A stretch of DNA of 64,000 nucleotides from Candidatus Pantoea deserta. Lineage in GTDB: Bacteria > Pseudomonadota > Gammaproteobacteria > Enterobacterales > Enterobacteriaceae. The stretch's first letter is position 1; each line of letters begins with the position of its first letter. Positions 25,337 through 33,744 of the stretch are shown here, one piece after another. The notes below the pieces were generated by a model that saw nothing but the letters and a program-made list of their open reading frames with translations, was not told the DNA's origin and ran no database searches. The stretch covers positions 1 through 64,000 of the forward strand of contig NZ_RMVG01000021.1 in assembly GCF_003813865.1 (NCBI RefSeq), written 5' to 3'. Made by a program: the position numbers and the translations under genes.

Positions 25337-25666
25337 ATGAAAGAGCTTGTGCAGGATGTGTTATCTGTTTTTTCTCCGCAAAGCGTCAATCCCGTATTAA
25401 TTCGTCCCGGTTTATCGCCGCGCGAGATCGCTTCGGTTCAGCCTTTTGGCATAACGTCCGTAAGCTGGGTGACGTCAATGGAAGAGCTTGAGTCTGCTTT
25501 TGTGAGAAAGGCGCAGGAGGCGGGCGCGGTCGGCTATCACATTACCGATGTCGAGTCCCACAAATCAGGTAGCGACGGACAACGCCTGCTGGCAGGTAAA
25601 GCGACGCTTTATACGTTGCCTGATCACAGCGGCAACGAGCAGCTTGCGGCCGGATTTATTCTGTAA
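25337..25666 (+). CDS. DUF1471-like (YdgH/BhsA/McbA) small protein
   Basis: A 109-residue protein. Its second half, ITSVSWVTSMEELESAFVRK followed by AGAVGYHITDVES and LLAGKATLYTL, has the strand-helix-strand-strand pattern of DUF1471 proteins (BhsA, McbA, BsmA), which are usually periplasmic stress or biofilm proteins. Unlike those, no signal peptide is seen, so either it is cytoplasmic or the assignment is only structural. AGAGGAG precedes the ATG. It is monocistronic with a hairpin just after the stop. Assignment is by pattern only. Confidence 0.65.
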   Translation: MKELVQDVLSVFSPQSVNPVLIRPGLSPREIASVQPFGITSVSWVTSMEELESAFVRKAQEAGAVGYHITDVESHKSGSDGQRLLAGKATLYTLPDHSGNEQLAAGFIL

Positions 25667-25672
25667 TGGCGA

Positions 25673-25711
25673 CTGGCTCAGCGTCGTAAATGATGAGCTT
25701 CGCTGAGCCAG
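25673..25711 (+). terminator. Hairpin after DUF1471-like gene
   Basis: CTGGCTCAGCG pairs perfectly with CGCTGAGCCAG (11 bp) over a 17-base loop, directly after the stop codon. No T-tract follows, so it may stabilise mRNA ends rather than terminate strongly. The following 440 bases up to mdtJ contain no supported gene. Confidence 0.55.
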
Positions 25712-26154
25712 CGCGTATCGTTCCAGACAAGGCAATCCGCACGGAGGCGGATGTGTTTACAAATCCGCTTAAAAGTATGTTGTAACTACAACCCTTAATC
25801 ACCGCAACTACCGCGCTGGCGTCTCACTCTTTGATCCAACACAATAAACTTTGTTTTAAGTCAAAACCGAAAAATACTGCTATTGAAGAGTCTTGAAGCA
25901 GATGCTATAACTGCGCCGTGTTTATTACTGGAGTACAATCCGTCCACCGATGAGAAGCAACAGTGTGGATGTCTTGTTAAAATTATGCGCGTAGCCTCTA
26001 CGAACGTTTTTCTTTTATCCCGTCCCTTTCCTTTCTGGAATATTGCTGACCAGCACTGGCGCAGCGCCCTGTAGCCTGACTTCATTTCTGTTCGCCATAC
26101 AAAATGCGCGCCTCCCCGGCGTAAGACAGTTAATGAATGTTTCAGGAGCAAATG

Positions 26155-26505
26155 ATGTTTGCATGGGTTTTATTATTCCTCGCTATTTTTAGCGAAATTA
26201 TCGGTACCCTGGCGATGAAATGGTCCAGCGTAGACGAGAGCGCAACAGGTTATCTGGTCATGCTGGTAATGATTGCCTGCTCATATATTTTTCTCAGCTT
26301 TGCCGTTAAAAAAATCGCCCTCGGCGTTGCCTATGCGTTATGGGAAGGCATTGGCATCCTCTTTATTACCCTTTTTAGCGTTGGGTTATTCGGCGAATCG
26401 CTGTCGCTAACGAAAATCGGTGGTCTGGCGGTGTTGATCGCCGGCATTATGCTGATTAAAACTGGCACCACGCAGCGGAAGGAGTTGCAGCATGTCCACG
26501 GCTGA
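26155..26505 (+). CDS. mdtJ: Spermidine/multidrug SMR exporter subunit MdtJ
   Basis: A four-helix small multidrug resistance protein highly similar to E. coli MdtJ; the run [20 protein letters not shown] is essentially the E. coli sequence. MdtJ and MdtI form a heteromeric inner-membrane complex that exports spermidine using the proton gradient. The conserved SMR Glu is in [14 protein letters not shown]. An AGGAG sequence at 26144-26148 fits ATG 26155 best; ATG 26152 is also possible. The 3' end overlaps mdtI by 14 bp, so the two are translationally coupled. Confidence 0.95.
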   Translation: MFAWVLLFLAIFSEIIGTLAMKWSSVDESATGYLVMLVMIACSYIFLSFAVKKIALGVAYALWEGIGILFITLFSVGLFGESLSLTKIGGLAVLIAGIMLIKTGTTQRKELQHVHG

Positions 26506-26821
26506 TACAGTGCATATTCTCTGGCTGGCGCTGGCGATACTGCTGGAGATCGCCGCCAACATTTTCCTTAAATACTCCGACGGCTTTAAAAAACCGCTGC
26601 CGGGCGTCGCGTCGCTGGCATCCGTGCTGCTGGCGTTTAGCGCGCTGTCACAGGCGGTCAAAGGGATCGATCTCTCTGTAGCCTATGCGCTGTGGGGCGG
26701 ATTTGGTATTGCCGCCACGGTCGCGGCAGGCTGGATAATGTTTGGCCAGCGGCTCAACGCCAGAGGCTGGGCTGGGCTGAGCCTGCTGCTGGCAGGTATG
26801 ATTATCATCAAGCTGGCCTGA
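26492..26821 (+). CDS. mdtI: Spermidine/multidrug SMR exporter subunit MdtI
   Basis: A 109-residue SMR subunit; [20 protein letters not shown] matches E. coli MdtI almost exactly. Four membrane helices are seen, with the conserved Glu in [18 protein letters not shown]. It forms the spermidine efflux complex with MdtJ and overlaps the mdtJ end. It is followed by a strong hairpin that can serve both this operon and the converging LysR gene. Confidence 0.95.
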   Translation: MSTADTVHILWLALAILLEIAANIFLKYSDGFKKPLPGVASLASVLLAFSALSQAVKGIDLSVAYALWGGFGIAATVAAGWIMFGQRLNARGWAGLSLLLAGMIIIKLA

Positions 26822-26828
26822 TGCTGAC

Positions 26829-26856
26829 ACGTCTTGCAGCGCCTGCTGCAAGACGT
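26829..26856. terminator. Bidirectional terminator between mdtI and LysR gene
   Basis: ACGTCTTGCAGC and GCTGCAAGACGT form a perfect 12-bp stem around GCCT, followed by TTCTCC, in the gap between convergent genes. Confidence 0.65.
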
Positions 26857-26964
26857 TCTCCCCCTGCGCACGCGAGAATGAAGCGCTCGCCTGTGGCATC
26901 AGACATTCGCTTCCCCCAAGGCGGGAAAGAAAGAGCGCGTCCCGCCTGAACCCTTCACTGGCCG

Positions 26965-27870
26965 TTACCTTCCTACGCGCGCAGGAAAGATCTCCTGTAG
27001 CCAGGCGATAAACACCCGCAGTCGATGGGTGACATAGCGATTCTGTGGGTAAACCACGTGAAAGGGGTAGCGCGCAGGTCGCCACGGCGCAAGGATCTCC
27101 ACCAGCCGTCCGGCGTCGATATGCGCAGCCGTCGCATAGGTAAAGGTCTGAACAATCCCTAACCCTGCCAGCGCCGCCGCCAGATGGGCGTTGCTCTCAT
27201 TAACACCCACGCGATACTCCGCCTTGATCTCCGTCTTCTCTCCGCCGCGTTCAAAGCGAAAAGGAAACGGCCGTCCGGTTTGCGGTGACAGGTAGCTGAT
27301 CAGACGATGACCATTTTTAAGTTCGTCCGGATAGGCAGGCACGCCATAGTGCTTGAGATAAGCAGGCGTGGCGCAGGTAATTAGCGTCGCTTCGCCAATC
27401 TTACGGGCAATGAGCGAAGAGTCATCCAGCGGACCGCCGCGAATTACGCAGTCTACATTATCGCTAATCAGGTCAACGGCGCGATCGGCGACCCCTAAAT
27501 CGATGCGGATGTCAGGGTAACGGGCGATAAAGTCGGGCAGCGCCGGGATCAGCACCTCACTGGCCGTCGAGCCGCCGACATCGATGCGCAGCGCCCCGCG
27601 CGGCCTGCTGCGCGCAACGTTAAAGGAGGCGTCGATGTCGTCCAGATCGTGCAGAATGCGTTGCGTTTTCTCGTAATATTCCCTGCCCTCCGGAGTCACC
27701 GTGACGCGGCGCGTCGTGCGCTGCAACAGACGAATACCCAGGTGCGCTTCCAGCTCCTGTACCATTTTGCTCAAGGTCGCGTTCGGCATATCCAGCGAAT
27801 CTGCAGCGCGCGTGAAGTTGCCCGCCTCCACCACGCGAGCAAATGCCTTGATCGCCATCAGTTGATCCAT
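26965..27870 (-). CDS. LysR-family transcriptional regulator
   Basis: A 301-residue LysR regulator of the DmlR/PecT-like group: helix-turn-helix GNFTRAADSLDMPNATLSKM, linker LLQRTTRRVTVTPEGREYYE, and a substrate-binding domain beginning GALRIDVGGSTASEVL. A GGGGAAG ribosome-binding site precedes ATG 27870. It is divergent from the short-chain dehydrogenase at 28019 with a 148-bp gap, the classical arrangement for LysR control of an adjacent gene, so that SDR is the most probable target. The inducer is unknown. Confidence 0.9.
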   Translation of the reverse strand: MDQLMAIKAFARVVEAGNFTRAADSLDMPNATLSKMVQELEAHLGIRLLQRTTRRVTVTPEGREYYEKTQRILHDLDDIDASFNVARSRPRGALRIDVGGSTASEVLIPALPDFIARYPDIRIDLGVADRAVDLISDNVDCVIRGGPLDDSSLIARKIGEATLITCATPAYLKHYGVPAYPDELKNGHRLISYLSPQTGRPFPFRFERGGEKTEIKAEYRVGVNESNAHLAAALAGLGIVQTFTYATAAHIDAGRLVEILAPWRPARYPFHVVYPQNRYVTHRLRVFIAWLQEIFPARVGR

Positions 27871-28018
27871 CTTCCCCTCGCCTGATTATCCACACACAGA
27901 AATAGTCATTCCAGTTTTACAGGATTTTTCAGTAATCGTTTAGAGGATAGATTCCTGTTACGCGCTGCAACAGCAGAACGCAGCAAAATCTGACCATATC
28001 AACTGAGAGGAAAAGATC

Positions 28019-28768
28019 ATGACACTTTCACTGCAAGGCAAAATCGCACTGGTTACCGGGGGCACAAGCGGCATTGGACTGGCATCGGCCCGGCAGCTCG
28101 CCGCACAGGGCGCACGCGTGTTTATCACCGGACGTCGTCAGGACGCGCTGAATGAAGCCGTCGCGCTGATTGGCAATGCCGCAACGGGCATTCGCGCAGA
28201 CGCTTCGCAGCTTGCCGATCTCGATGCGGTTTATGCTGAAATCGCGCGCAGCGCCGGTCATCTGGACATTCTTTTTGCCAACGCAGGCGGCGGCGATATG
28301 TTGCCGCTGGGTGCTATCACCGAAGAGCATTTCGATCGAATTTTCGCGACCAACGTGCGTGGCGTGCTGTTTACGGTGCAGAAGGCGCTTCCCTTGCTGG
28401 TCGATGGCGCGTCAGTGATATTAACCTCGTCAACCACATCGGTTCAGGGCACCGCCGGGTTTAGCGTCTACAGCGCCAGTAAAGCGGCGGTGCGCAATTT
28501 CGCCCGCTCATGGGCGCTGGACCTGAAAGATCGCGCCATTCGCGTCAATGTTATCAGCCCTGGTCCGGTTCGCACGCCCGGCTTAGGCGGACTGGTTGAT
28601 GAATCCAGCCGTCAGGGCCTGTTTGACGCGCTGGCGGCGCAGGTGCCGCTGGGTCGTCTGGGCGAGCCGGAGGAGATTGGTAAAGTTGTCGCCTTCCTGG
28701 CGTCCGACGCCGCCAGTTTTATCAATGCCGCGGAGATCTTTGCCGACGGCGGTATGGCGCAGGTTTAG
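28019..28768 (+). CDS. Short-chain dehydrogenase/reductase
   Basis: A 249-residue classical SDR. Cofactor motif is [11 protein letters not shown] (TGxxxGxG), then FANAGGGD (NAG-type motif), catalytic Ser in [19 protein letters not shown] (YxxxK catalytic Tyr and Lys), and the C-terminal [21 protein letters not shown] typical of the family. ITGRRQDAL after beta-strand 2 carries an Arg pair, suggesting NADP(H) preference. An AGAGGAAAAG ribosome-binding site precedes the ATG. The substrate is unknown; regulation by the divergent LysR is likely. Confidence 0.92.
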   Translation: MTLSLQGKIALVTGGTSGIGLASARQLAAQGARVFITGRRQDALNEAVALIGNAATGIRADASQLADLDAVYAEIARSAGHLDILFANAGGGDMLPLGAITEEHFDRIFATNVRGVLFTVQKALPLLVDGASVILTSSTTSVQGTAGFSVYSASKAAVRNFARSWALDLKDRAIRVNVISPGPVRTPGLGGLVDESSRQGLFDALAAQVPLGRLGEPEEIGKVVAFLASDAASFINAAEIFADGGMAQV

Positions 28769-28772
28769 CCCC

Positions 28773-28806
28773 ATCAGCCCCGGGGATAGCGTGCCCTGGG
28801 GCTGAT
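28773..28806 (+). terminator. Hairpin after SDR gene
   Basis: ATCAGCCCC...GGGGCTGAT forms a strong stem extended by GGG/CCC around GATAGCGTG, six bases past the stop codon. The following sequence is AT-rich rather than a T-run. Confidence 0.6.
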
Positions 28807-28950
28807 ATATCAGTAAAAGTTGTACAAGTTTTTTACATTCCGATCTTCACAATTTCCCTTACTTACGCCAGAATACAAAGAGTTAGGCAGATAAGGCTAT
28901 TTTTTGAGAGCATTTTTTGCAAAAACGTTAATGCAATTTTCTTGCATATT

Positions 28951-28979
28951 CTTGTACACATTTTCTTTCGATGTACAAG
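28951..28979. promoter_or_regulatory. Inverted repeat CTTGTACA...TGTACAAG upstream of ycgZ
   Basis: CTTGTACA (28951-28958) and TGTACAAG (28972-28979) form an 8-bp perfect dyad with a 13-base spacer, 50 bp before the ycgZ start. A further TTGTACAA palindrome lies at 28820-28827. In E. coli this promoter is repressed by the MerR-type BluR; whether this dyad is the equivalent operator is inference. Confidence 0.5.
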
Positions 28980-29028
28980 TTGTCATTTTTTTGACTGATC
29001 ATCGTTTAACTCATTTTGGGGTGAAATC

Positions 29029-29268
29029 ATGCGTCAGAGCAGCAGCCTTCTCTCTTCTTCTGAAGACATCGCACGTTATTTTCGTGAAGCCAGCCTGCCT
29101 TCGCAGCAGGAAACCCTGGGTCAGATCGTGGTTGAGCTTCTTCGCGCGGGTAAAAATGTTAACCGTAAAGGCATTTGCACCAAGCTGGTCAGAAGGCTTG
29201 AAGTCGCCTCTACCGCAGAAGAAGAGCAGCATTTTCAGCATCTGATTGGCCTGCTGTTAGGACGATAA
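29029..29268 (+). CDS. ycgZ: YcgZ, Rcs-pathway connector-type small protein
   Basis: A 79-residue protein closely matching E. coli YcgZ across its length (SLPSQQETLGQIVVELL, and KGICTKLVRRLEVASTAEEE). It belongs to the YmgB/AriR helical family. In E. coli, ycgZ-ymgA-ariR form a blue-light and cold-induced operon repressed by BluR and acting on the Rcs phosphorelay to alter biofilm matrix genes. A GGGGTG ribosome-binding sequence precedes the ATG. The bluF photoreceptor gene lies 4.5 kb downstream. Confidence 0.9.
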   Translation: MRQSSSLLSSSEDIARYFREASLPSQQETLGQIVVELLRAGKNVNRKGICTKLVRRLEVASTAEEEQHFQHLIGLLLGR

Positions 29269-29347
29269 TTCCCCGTTTCAATTTAAGATTTCCGTTTTTC
29301 TGGCACGACCTTTAGTTAAAAGCAGGTTTCTGCCGGCTTATGCCGGC

Positions 29348-29370
29348 ACCAGCCAGGTGCGCTGGTTCTT
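29348..29370 (+). terminator. Hairpin between ycgZ and ymgA-like gene
   Basis: ACCAGC and GCTGGT enclose CAGGTGC and are followed by TCTTTCT; a second short palindrome, GCCGGCTTATGCCGGC, lies at 29331-29346. It may attenuate transcription between the two genes. Confidence 0.45.
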
Positions 29371-29439
29371 TCTGTAGTCAACCGCACCTCAATCCTGCCC
29401 CAGCCTCAGGGGCGTGCAGCGGGACACAGAGCAAATGTT

Positions 29440-29733
29440 ATGTATAAAAGTAACGACGAAAGATTAACTGACATCCTTATCGGCGAAGCGACAATGGAAC
29501 TCATTTTGTCGGGTCAAGCCGTGTCCAGCCGAGCGCTGAAAGAGATCCTTCAACGCATGGCGGAGCAGGAGCAGGATGAAGAGCGGCATCAGGCGCTGAT
29601 GCGCGCCCTTAATGAGGTGCAGCAGAACCTCAACACCCAGTCGGATCAGTCGCGCGTCGCGCTACGGGATCGCAATAATACCGAGCATCATTTCAAGGGT
29701 GAAGCTATCCCCGGCGATAAGCGCAAACACTAA
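29440..29733 (+). CDS. ymgA: YmgA/AriR-family biofilm regulator
   Basis: A 97-residue protein of the YmgB/AriR/YmgA family. The N-terminal half (SNDERLTDILIGEATMELIL, then VSSRALKEILQRMAEQEQDE) parallels E. coli YmgA in order and spacing. The charged C-terminal tail (RNNTEHHFKGEAIPGDKRKH) is longer than in YmgA. It follows ycgZ as in E. coli, but with a hairpin in the 170-bp gap. The likely role is modulation of the Rcs phosphorelay; assignment to YmgA rather than a paralogue is tentative. Confidence 0.75.
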   Translation: MYKSNDERLTDILIGEATMELILSGQAVSSRALKEILQRMAEQEQDEERHQALMRALNEVQQNLNTQSDQSRVALRDRNNTEHHFKGEAIPGDKRKH

Positions 29734-29765
29734 CGGACCGGCCCCACTCTTTTCCTGAGGAAAGC

Positions 29766-30302
29766 ATGATGAACATTGCCTGTCTTGGTTGGGGTTCACT
29801 GATCTGGAAACCGGGCGACCTGCCCGTTGAAGGAAGCTGGCATCAGGATGGTCCGCGTCTGCCCATCGAATTTTCCCGCACCAGCGACGGCGGCGAACTG
29901 GCAACGGCAATCTGCATCAATGCGCCTGCCGTGCCGGTTTTCTGGGCCAGACTGGCGACCGGAGATCTGGGGCAGGCCTGTATCCAGCTGCGGGAAAGAG
30001 AGGGTATTCCTGACGAGCGCGTCGACGGAATCGGTATCCTCACCGTTACGTCGCAAACCCCCGGCGTGCTGGCCGACTGGGCGCGCCAGCGCCAACTGGA
30101 TGCGGTTATCTGGACCGCCCTGCCGCCAAAATTTGGCCGCGTCGAGGGATTGATTCCTACGCTTGCGCAGGCCATTGATCACCTGCAACAGCTCAACGGC
30201 GAAGAGGCGGCTCACGCGCGCGCCTATATCATGCAGGTTCCGTCGCAGATCGATACGCCCTACCGGCGCGCCATTACCGCGCAGCTCGGCTGGGATCGAT
30301 AA
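29766..30302 (+). CDS. Conserved hypothetical protein, gamma-glutamylcyclotransferase-like start
   Basis: A 178-residue soluble protein starting MMNIACLGWGSLIW. The GWGSLIW motif resembles the Y/FGSL loop of gamma-glutamylcyclotransferase-like (BtrG/AIG2) folds, but the remainder is not recognised and the catalytic Glu is not evident. GAGGAAAGC is the ribosome-binding site. It lies 32 bp after the ymgA-like gene and may be cotranscribed. Its 3' end overlaps the UV-endonuclease gene convergently by 29 bp. No function is proposed beyond the possible fold. Confidence 0.7.
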   Translation: MMNIACLGWGSLIWKPGDLPVEGSWHQDGPRLPIEFSRTSDGGELATAICINAPAVPVFWARLATGDLGQACIQLREREGIPDERVDGIGILTVTSQTPGVLADWARQRQLDAVIWTALPPKFGRVEGLIPTLAQAIDHLQQLNGEEAAHARAYIMQVPSQIDTPYRRAITAQLGWDR

Positions 30303-31260
30303 CCTTCGTGGCCAGCGCGTAATCATAAAGCCGCTCGCTGGCAAGATTCTTCATTTTCACTTCGCACATAATATCGAAAGCGTCAAACGACAGCGCCCAG
30401 TCATTGAGCGTGGGGTTGAAATAGAAGTCCGAATGCGCCCGCAGTTTGGTTTTCGCCACGCCCAGGCTGTGCTGATCGGGATAGCCCTGCGTCGGGATTA
30501 GGCCTTCCTGAGAAATAGAATAGTGCAGCACCGGGCGGACACCGCGCCATGACTCCTTGATCAGCGCGATGCGCGCATCGTCCGGCTGGATAAAGGCGTT
30601 CTCTTTTACCCAGTGATGATGAATATCCAGCACGATGGGACAGAGCGCTTTCGCCTGAAGCACATCATCCAGCGAACAGGAGATCTCGTCATTCTCTACC
30701 GTCAGCATATTGCGCGCTTCCGGGCTGAGCCGCCCGAATGCCTGGCGGAATCCTTCGAATCCCCCTTTGCCATTCATATGAATATTAATTTTAAAGTCCT
30801 GAAACGCTTTGCCATAGCCCATCAGCGCGGCGCACAGCGCATGGTACTCCACATCCTCAATGGCTCGCTGCACCACATCAGGATTATCAGAGGCGAGCAC
30901 CGAATATTGACCAGGATGAAAAGAGAGGCGAATACCGTGCTGACGCGCCAGCGCGCCGCAGCGCCTGAACAGCGGCAGGAGATCGGGCAGAAACTCGCGG
31001 TAGAGCGGGGTCGCTTCAGGCACGGTATAGAGCGGCAGCAGATCGCTGCCAATACGCATCATCCGCAGCGCTTCTGGCTGTGTTGCCAGCGTTTCCAGCA
31101 GGCCCGCAAGATGCGTCAGGTTCAGACGAGCCAGATTCTCGATCAGGACGATTTGCTCTTCTCGCGTTAAGCTGAGAAAGCGGGTGCGCGTTGTGCTTTT
31201 AAACGGGAAACGTTGCTTAATATCTGCATCCAGATACTTACATGCGAAGCCTAATTTCAT
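30274..31260 (-). CDS. uvsE: UV DNA damage endonuclease (UVDE/UvsE)
   Basis: A 328-residue TIM-barrel endonuclease of the UVDE family, which nicks 5' of cyclobutane dimers and 6-4 photoproducts and some abasic sites in a nucleotide-excision-independent repair route. Metal-ligand motifs are visible in order: LSFHPGQYSVLAS, INIHMNGKGG, TVENDE, and VLDIHHHWVKE. Length and start (MKLGFACKYL) match the family. An AGGAGG-like sequence (GGGAGGAAAT) precedes the ATG. UVDE is patchily distributed in Enterobacterales. It neighbours blue-light genes, though cotranscription is not indicated. Confidence 0.93.
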   Translation of the reverse strand: MKLGFACKYLDADIKQRFPFKSTTRTRFLSLTREEQIVLIENLARLNLTHLAGLLETLATQPEALRMMRIGSDLLPLYTVPEATPLYREFLPDLLPLFRRCGALARQHGIRLSFHPGQYSVLASDNPDVVQRAIEDVEYHALCAALMGYGKAFQDFKINIHMNGKGGFEGFRQAFGRLSPEARNMLTVENDEISCSLDDVLQAKALCPIVLDIHHHWVKENAFIQPDDARIALIKESWRGVRPVLHYSISQEGLIPTQGYPDQHSLGVAKTKLRAHSDFYFNPTLNDWALSFDAFDIMCEVKMKNLASERLYDYALATKVIDPSRAAR

Positions 31261-31362
31261 ATTTCCTCCCTGTTAAGCACCAACAATCAGTGTAACAGTT
31301 ATTTGAAATTCAGCCGGATGCGGGAAACAAGCACGCCTGCGCAGGACGCGCAGGCGTAGCGA

Positions 31363-31821
31363 TCAGCGACGCGCTTTTTTTGGCTTGTTGCTGCTGTAGA
31401 TAAAGAACAGCGCCACCGCCAGGCAGGCAATGGCTGCCAGACGAGCCGGCGAAAAGGCGATGGCCGCATTGCCTAACCAGCCGAAATTATCGATCAGCAT
31501 ACTCATGGCAAGCTGACCGAAGATCACGGCGACGGTCGCGACGGCTGTACCGATGCGCTGCACGGCCAGAACCATAATCACGATATAGGGAACCCCACAA
31601 AGCGCGCCCAGCAGCTGCCATTTCGGCACATCCAGCAGGGTCTGCGGCTGCGCCGGCTCAAAGAAGAAGATCAACAGGGCCGTCACCACCGCGCCGAGGG
31701 CAAAGGTGAGAAAGGCGCAGCGGAATACGCCGACTTTACCGCCGAGCTGGCCGTTGATCGCCGCCTGAATACTCAGCAGCGCGCCGCCCAGCACCGCTAA
31801 ACAGATCATAAAAATTGTCAT
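31363..31821 (-). CDS. DMT-superfamily YdcZ-like membrane protein (DUF606), second of pair
   Basis: A 152-residue integral membrane protein with about five hydrophobic helices, of the DUF606/YdcZ group of small drug/metabolite transporters. Characteristic segments are GGALLSIQAAINGQLG, GVPYIVIMVLAVQRIGTA and VIFGQLAMSMLIDNFGWLG. ATG 31821 is chosen because the upstream gene stops one base earlier; longer frames extend into that gene. It is paired with the related protein at 31823-32257 and the two probably form a heteromeric transporter. The substrate is unknown. Confidence 0.88.
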   Translation of the reverse strand: MTIFMICLAVLGGALLSIQAAINGQLGGKVGVFRCAFLTFALGAVVTALLIFFFEPAQPQTLLDVPKWQLLGALCGVPYIVIMVLAVQRIGTAVATVAVIFGQLAMSMLIDNFGWLGNAAIAFSPARLAAIACLAVALFFIYSSNKPKKARR

Positions 31822-31822
31822 A

Positions 31823-32257
31823 TTAACCCTTAGCCACCAGCGCCAGCGCGATAATGATAAACACCAGCGCGATAATACGTTTGCCGTCGATTCTGCGATG
31901 CGGCGTTCCCAGCAGACCAAAATGGTCGATGATGAGACTCTTAAACACCTGACCGGCCAGAATGCCAATCATGGTCATGGCAATCCCAATGACCGGCGTC
32001 GCCAGCGTCAGGATCACCACATAGCCAGGGCCTAATATGCCGCCCAGTAGCTGCCAGCCTGGCTGCGCGAAAAATGACGGGCTATTGCGTGGGCTGAAAA
32101 ACAGCATCAGCAAAAAGGTCAGCGCCGCGCCAACGCCAAAAATACTCAGTGTCGCCCAGAGATCGCCGACCTGCTGGCCCAGCGGTCCAAGCAGGCCCGC
32201 CTCCACCGACAGCCCCATGCCGCCCGCTATCACCAGAAAAATAAATATCAGTTGCAT
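31823..32257 (-). CDS. DMT-superfamily YdcZ-like membrane protein (DUF606), first of pair
   Basis: A 144-residue membrane protein of the DUF606/YdcZ group, with GGMGLSVEAGLLGPLGQQVG, a central hydrophobic region and the conserved GQVFKSLIIDHFGLLG that parallels GQLAMSMLIDNFGWLG of its partner. AAGGAAGCGGTT precedes ATG 32257, which is preferred to the in-frame 32290. It is divergent from a LysR gene at 32354 (97-bp gap), the likely regulator. Confidence 0.88.
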   Translation of the reverse strand: MQLIFIFLVIAGGMGLSVEAGLLGPLGQQVGDLWATLSIFGVGAALTFLLMLFFSPRNSPSFFAQPGWQLLGGILGPGYVVILTLATPVIGIAMTMIGILAGQVFKSLIIDHFGLLGTPHRRIDGKRIIALVFIIIALALVAKG

Positions 32258-32353
32258 AACCGCTTCCTTTAAATCGAGGCGGAACAGCATAATGCAGCGG
32301 ATTAAGATGAAAAACGCTATAGTCTGGCAAACACTTTTGCAGGAAATGCATCA

Positions 32354-33313
32354 ATGGATACGACTGGCTCAATCGACCTGCGCGCGCTGCGCTTTTTTCT
32401 CAGCGTTTTCGACGCGCAGAACTTTTCTGTGGTCGCGCGACGCGAAGGCGTCTCTGCCTCAATGGTGTCACGCACCATTGTGCAGCTGGAGGATGCGCTG
32501 GGCCAGCAGCTGTTCTATCGCAACACGCGGGCGGTGATCCCGACGGAGGCAGGACGTCTTTTCGTAGAGTATGCCCGCGCCATAGATAATCAGTTCAGCG
32601 AAGCGCGTCAGGCCTTGCAGGAGCGATCGTTACAGCCCGCCGGGCTGGTACGGCTGAATGCCCCTGTTTTCTTTGGGCAGCGCCATATCGCGCCCTGGCT
32701 GGCGGGTTTGTCGACGCGCTATCCTCAGCTGGAGATAGAACTGACGCTGACCGATGATTATGTTGATCCGCATCGTACCGCGACCGATCTTATTTTCCGC
32801 ATCGGCACCCTGACCGACTCCTCCTTTCACGCGCGCGTGCTAGGGAATCAGCGCTATTATCTCGCCGCATCGCCGGAGTATGTTGCGCAACATGGCGCAC
32901 CCGCCTCTCCAGAGGCGCTAAGCGGGCATCGTTGTCTGGTTTATCGCGGCTCCGCAGGGGCGAATCGCTGGCTTTTCCGACGCGGCGATAATCCCTGGGT
33001 GCATTATCCGGTCGTGCCGCTGCTGTCGTCGAACAATGCAGAGACGCTGCTGACCGCAGCGCTGGGCGGCATGGGCATGGTTCTGTTTCCCGACTGGCTG
33101 ACAGGGGATCATTTGCAAAACGGAAATTTAGTCAGGCTGCTGGAGAATTATGACGCCGGGATTAATCCTGCCCCTCAGCAAATAGCGGCCATTTATCCCA
33201 ATACTCGCCATCCGCCGCTCAATGTACGCGTGGTCATTGACTATTTCGTCGAGGTTTATGGCGCGCCGCTCTACTGGCAGCGCGCGTTTTGCCAAGAGGC
33301 GTTAAGGCTCTGA
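32354..33313 (+). CDS. LysR-family transcriptional regulator
   Basis: A 319-residue LysR regulator with helix-turn-helix QNFSVVARREGVSASMVSRT and a substrate-binding domain from VRLNAPVFFGQRHIAPWL. AGGAAATG provides the ribosome-binding site. It is divergent from the DUF606 pair and most likely controls it. The ligand is unknown. Confidence 0.9.
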   Translation: MDTTGSIDLRALRFFLSVFDAQNFSVVARREGVSASMVSRTIVQLEDALGQQLFYRNTRAVIPTEAGRLFVEYARAIDNQFSEARQALQERSLQPAGLVRLNAPVFFGQRHIAPWLAGLSTRYPQLEIELTLTDDYVDPHRTATDLIFRIGTLTDSSFHARVLGNQRYYLAASPEYVAQHGAPASPEALSGHRCLVYRGSAGANRWLFRRGDNPWVHYPVVPLLSSNNAETLLTAALGGMGMVLFPDWLTGDHLQNGNLVRLLENYDAGINPAPQQIAAIYPNTRHPPLNVRVVIDYFVEVYGAPLYWQRAFCQEALRL

Positions 33314-33744
33314 AGCGACGCTGACGTCAGTGATGTTAGCGCGCTTTTGGTTCAATAAGCTCCGGCTGCTTGCTTTTGCTTTATTTAAGCAAGATGAAAG
33401 TCATCTTTCCGCACGCAACCACGCGGCGACGCTCTTTGGTCAAACCTGAAGAGCAGGCGTAGCCTTAAGCGAAAAGTGGTATACAGAATGAAACTTTAAA
33501 GCCGCAGAGATAAAAATAACATCTTAAAAAATAATGCTTTTTTATTATAAGGCATAACAGGAATTAAAAATGAACATTGAAACCGTGGTGAAATTAAAGC
33601 AAAACGGTAAAAAGAATTTCAAGCCGGTTTCAATAGCTATTTATGGATCTGCTTTTTTTTTTTGATTCTCAAAAAAAGCGCTAGACATTTTCCTTACAAC
33701 CTCTGTTAATGTGTGCCTCTGCAAAGCCAAGACTGGAATTATCC
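33314..33744. other. Intergenic region before bluF; no bluR gene
   Basis: In E. coli a MerR-type bluR gene lies next to bluF. No MerR-like frame exists in this gap or elsewhere in the window. The gap is AT-rich from 33490 and holds one possible 31-codon frame (33570-33665). Confidence 0.6.
33570..33665 (+). CDS. Possible 31-residue small protein
   Basis: An ATG at 33570 is preceded by AACAGGAATTAAAA and opens a 31-codon frame, Lys/Asn-rich (VVKLKQNGKKNFKP) with a hydrophobic end, terminating in a TGA after a run of ten T. The slippery T-run makes the end position uncertain. No similarity is recognised; it may be chance. Confidence 0.25.
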   Translation: MNIETVVKLKQNGKKNFKPVSIAIYGSAFFF

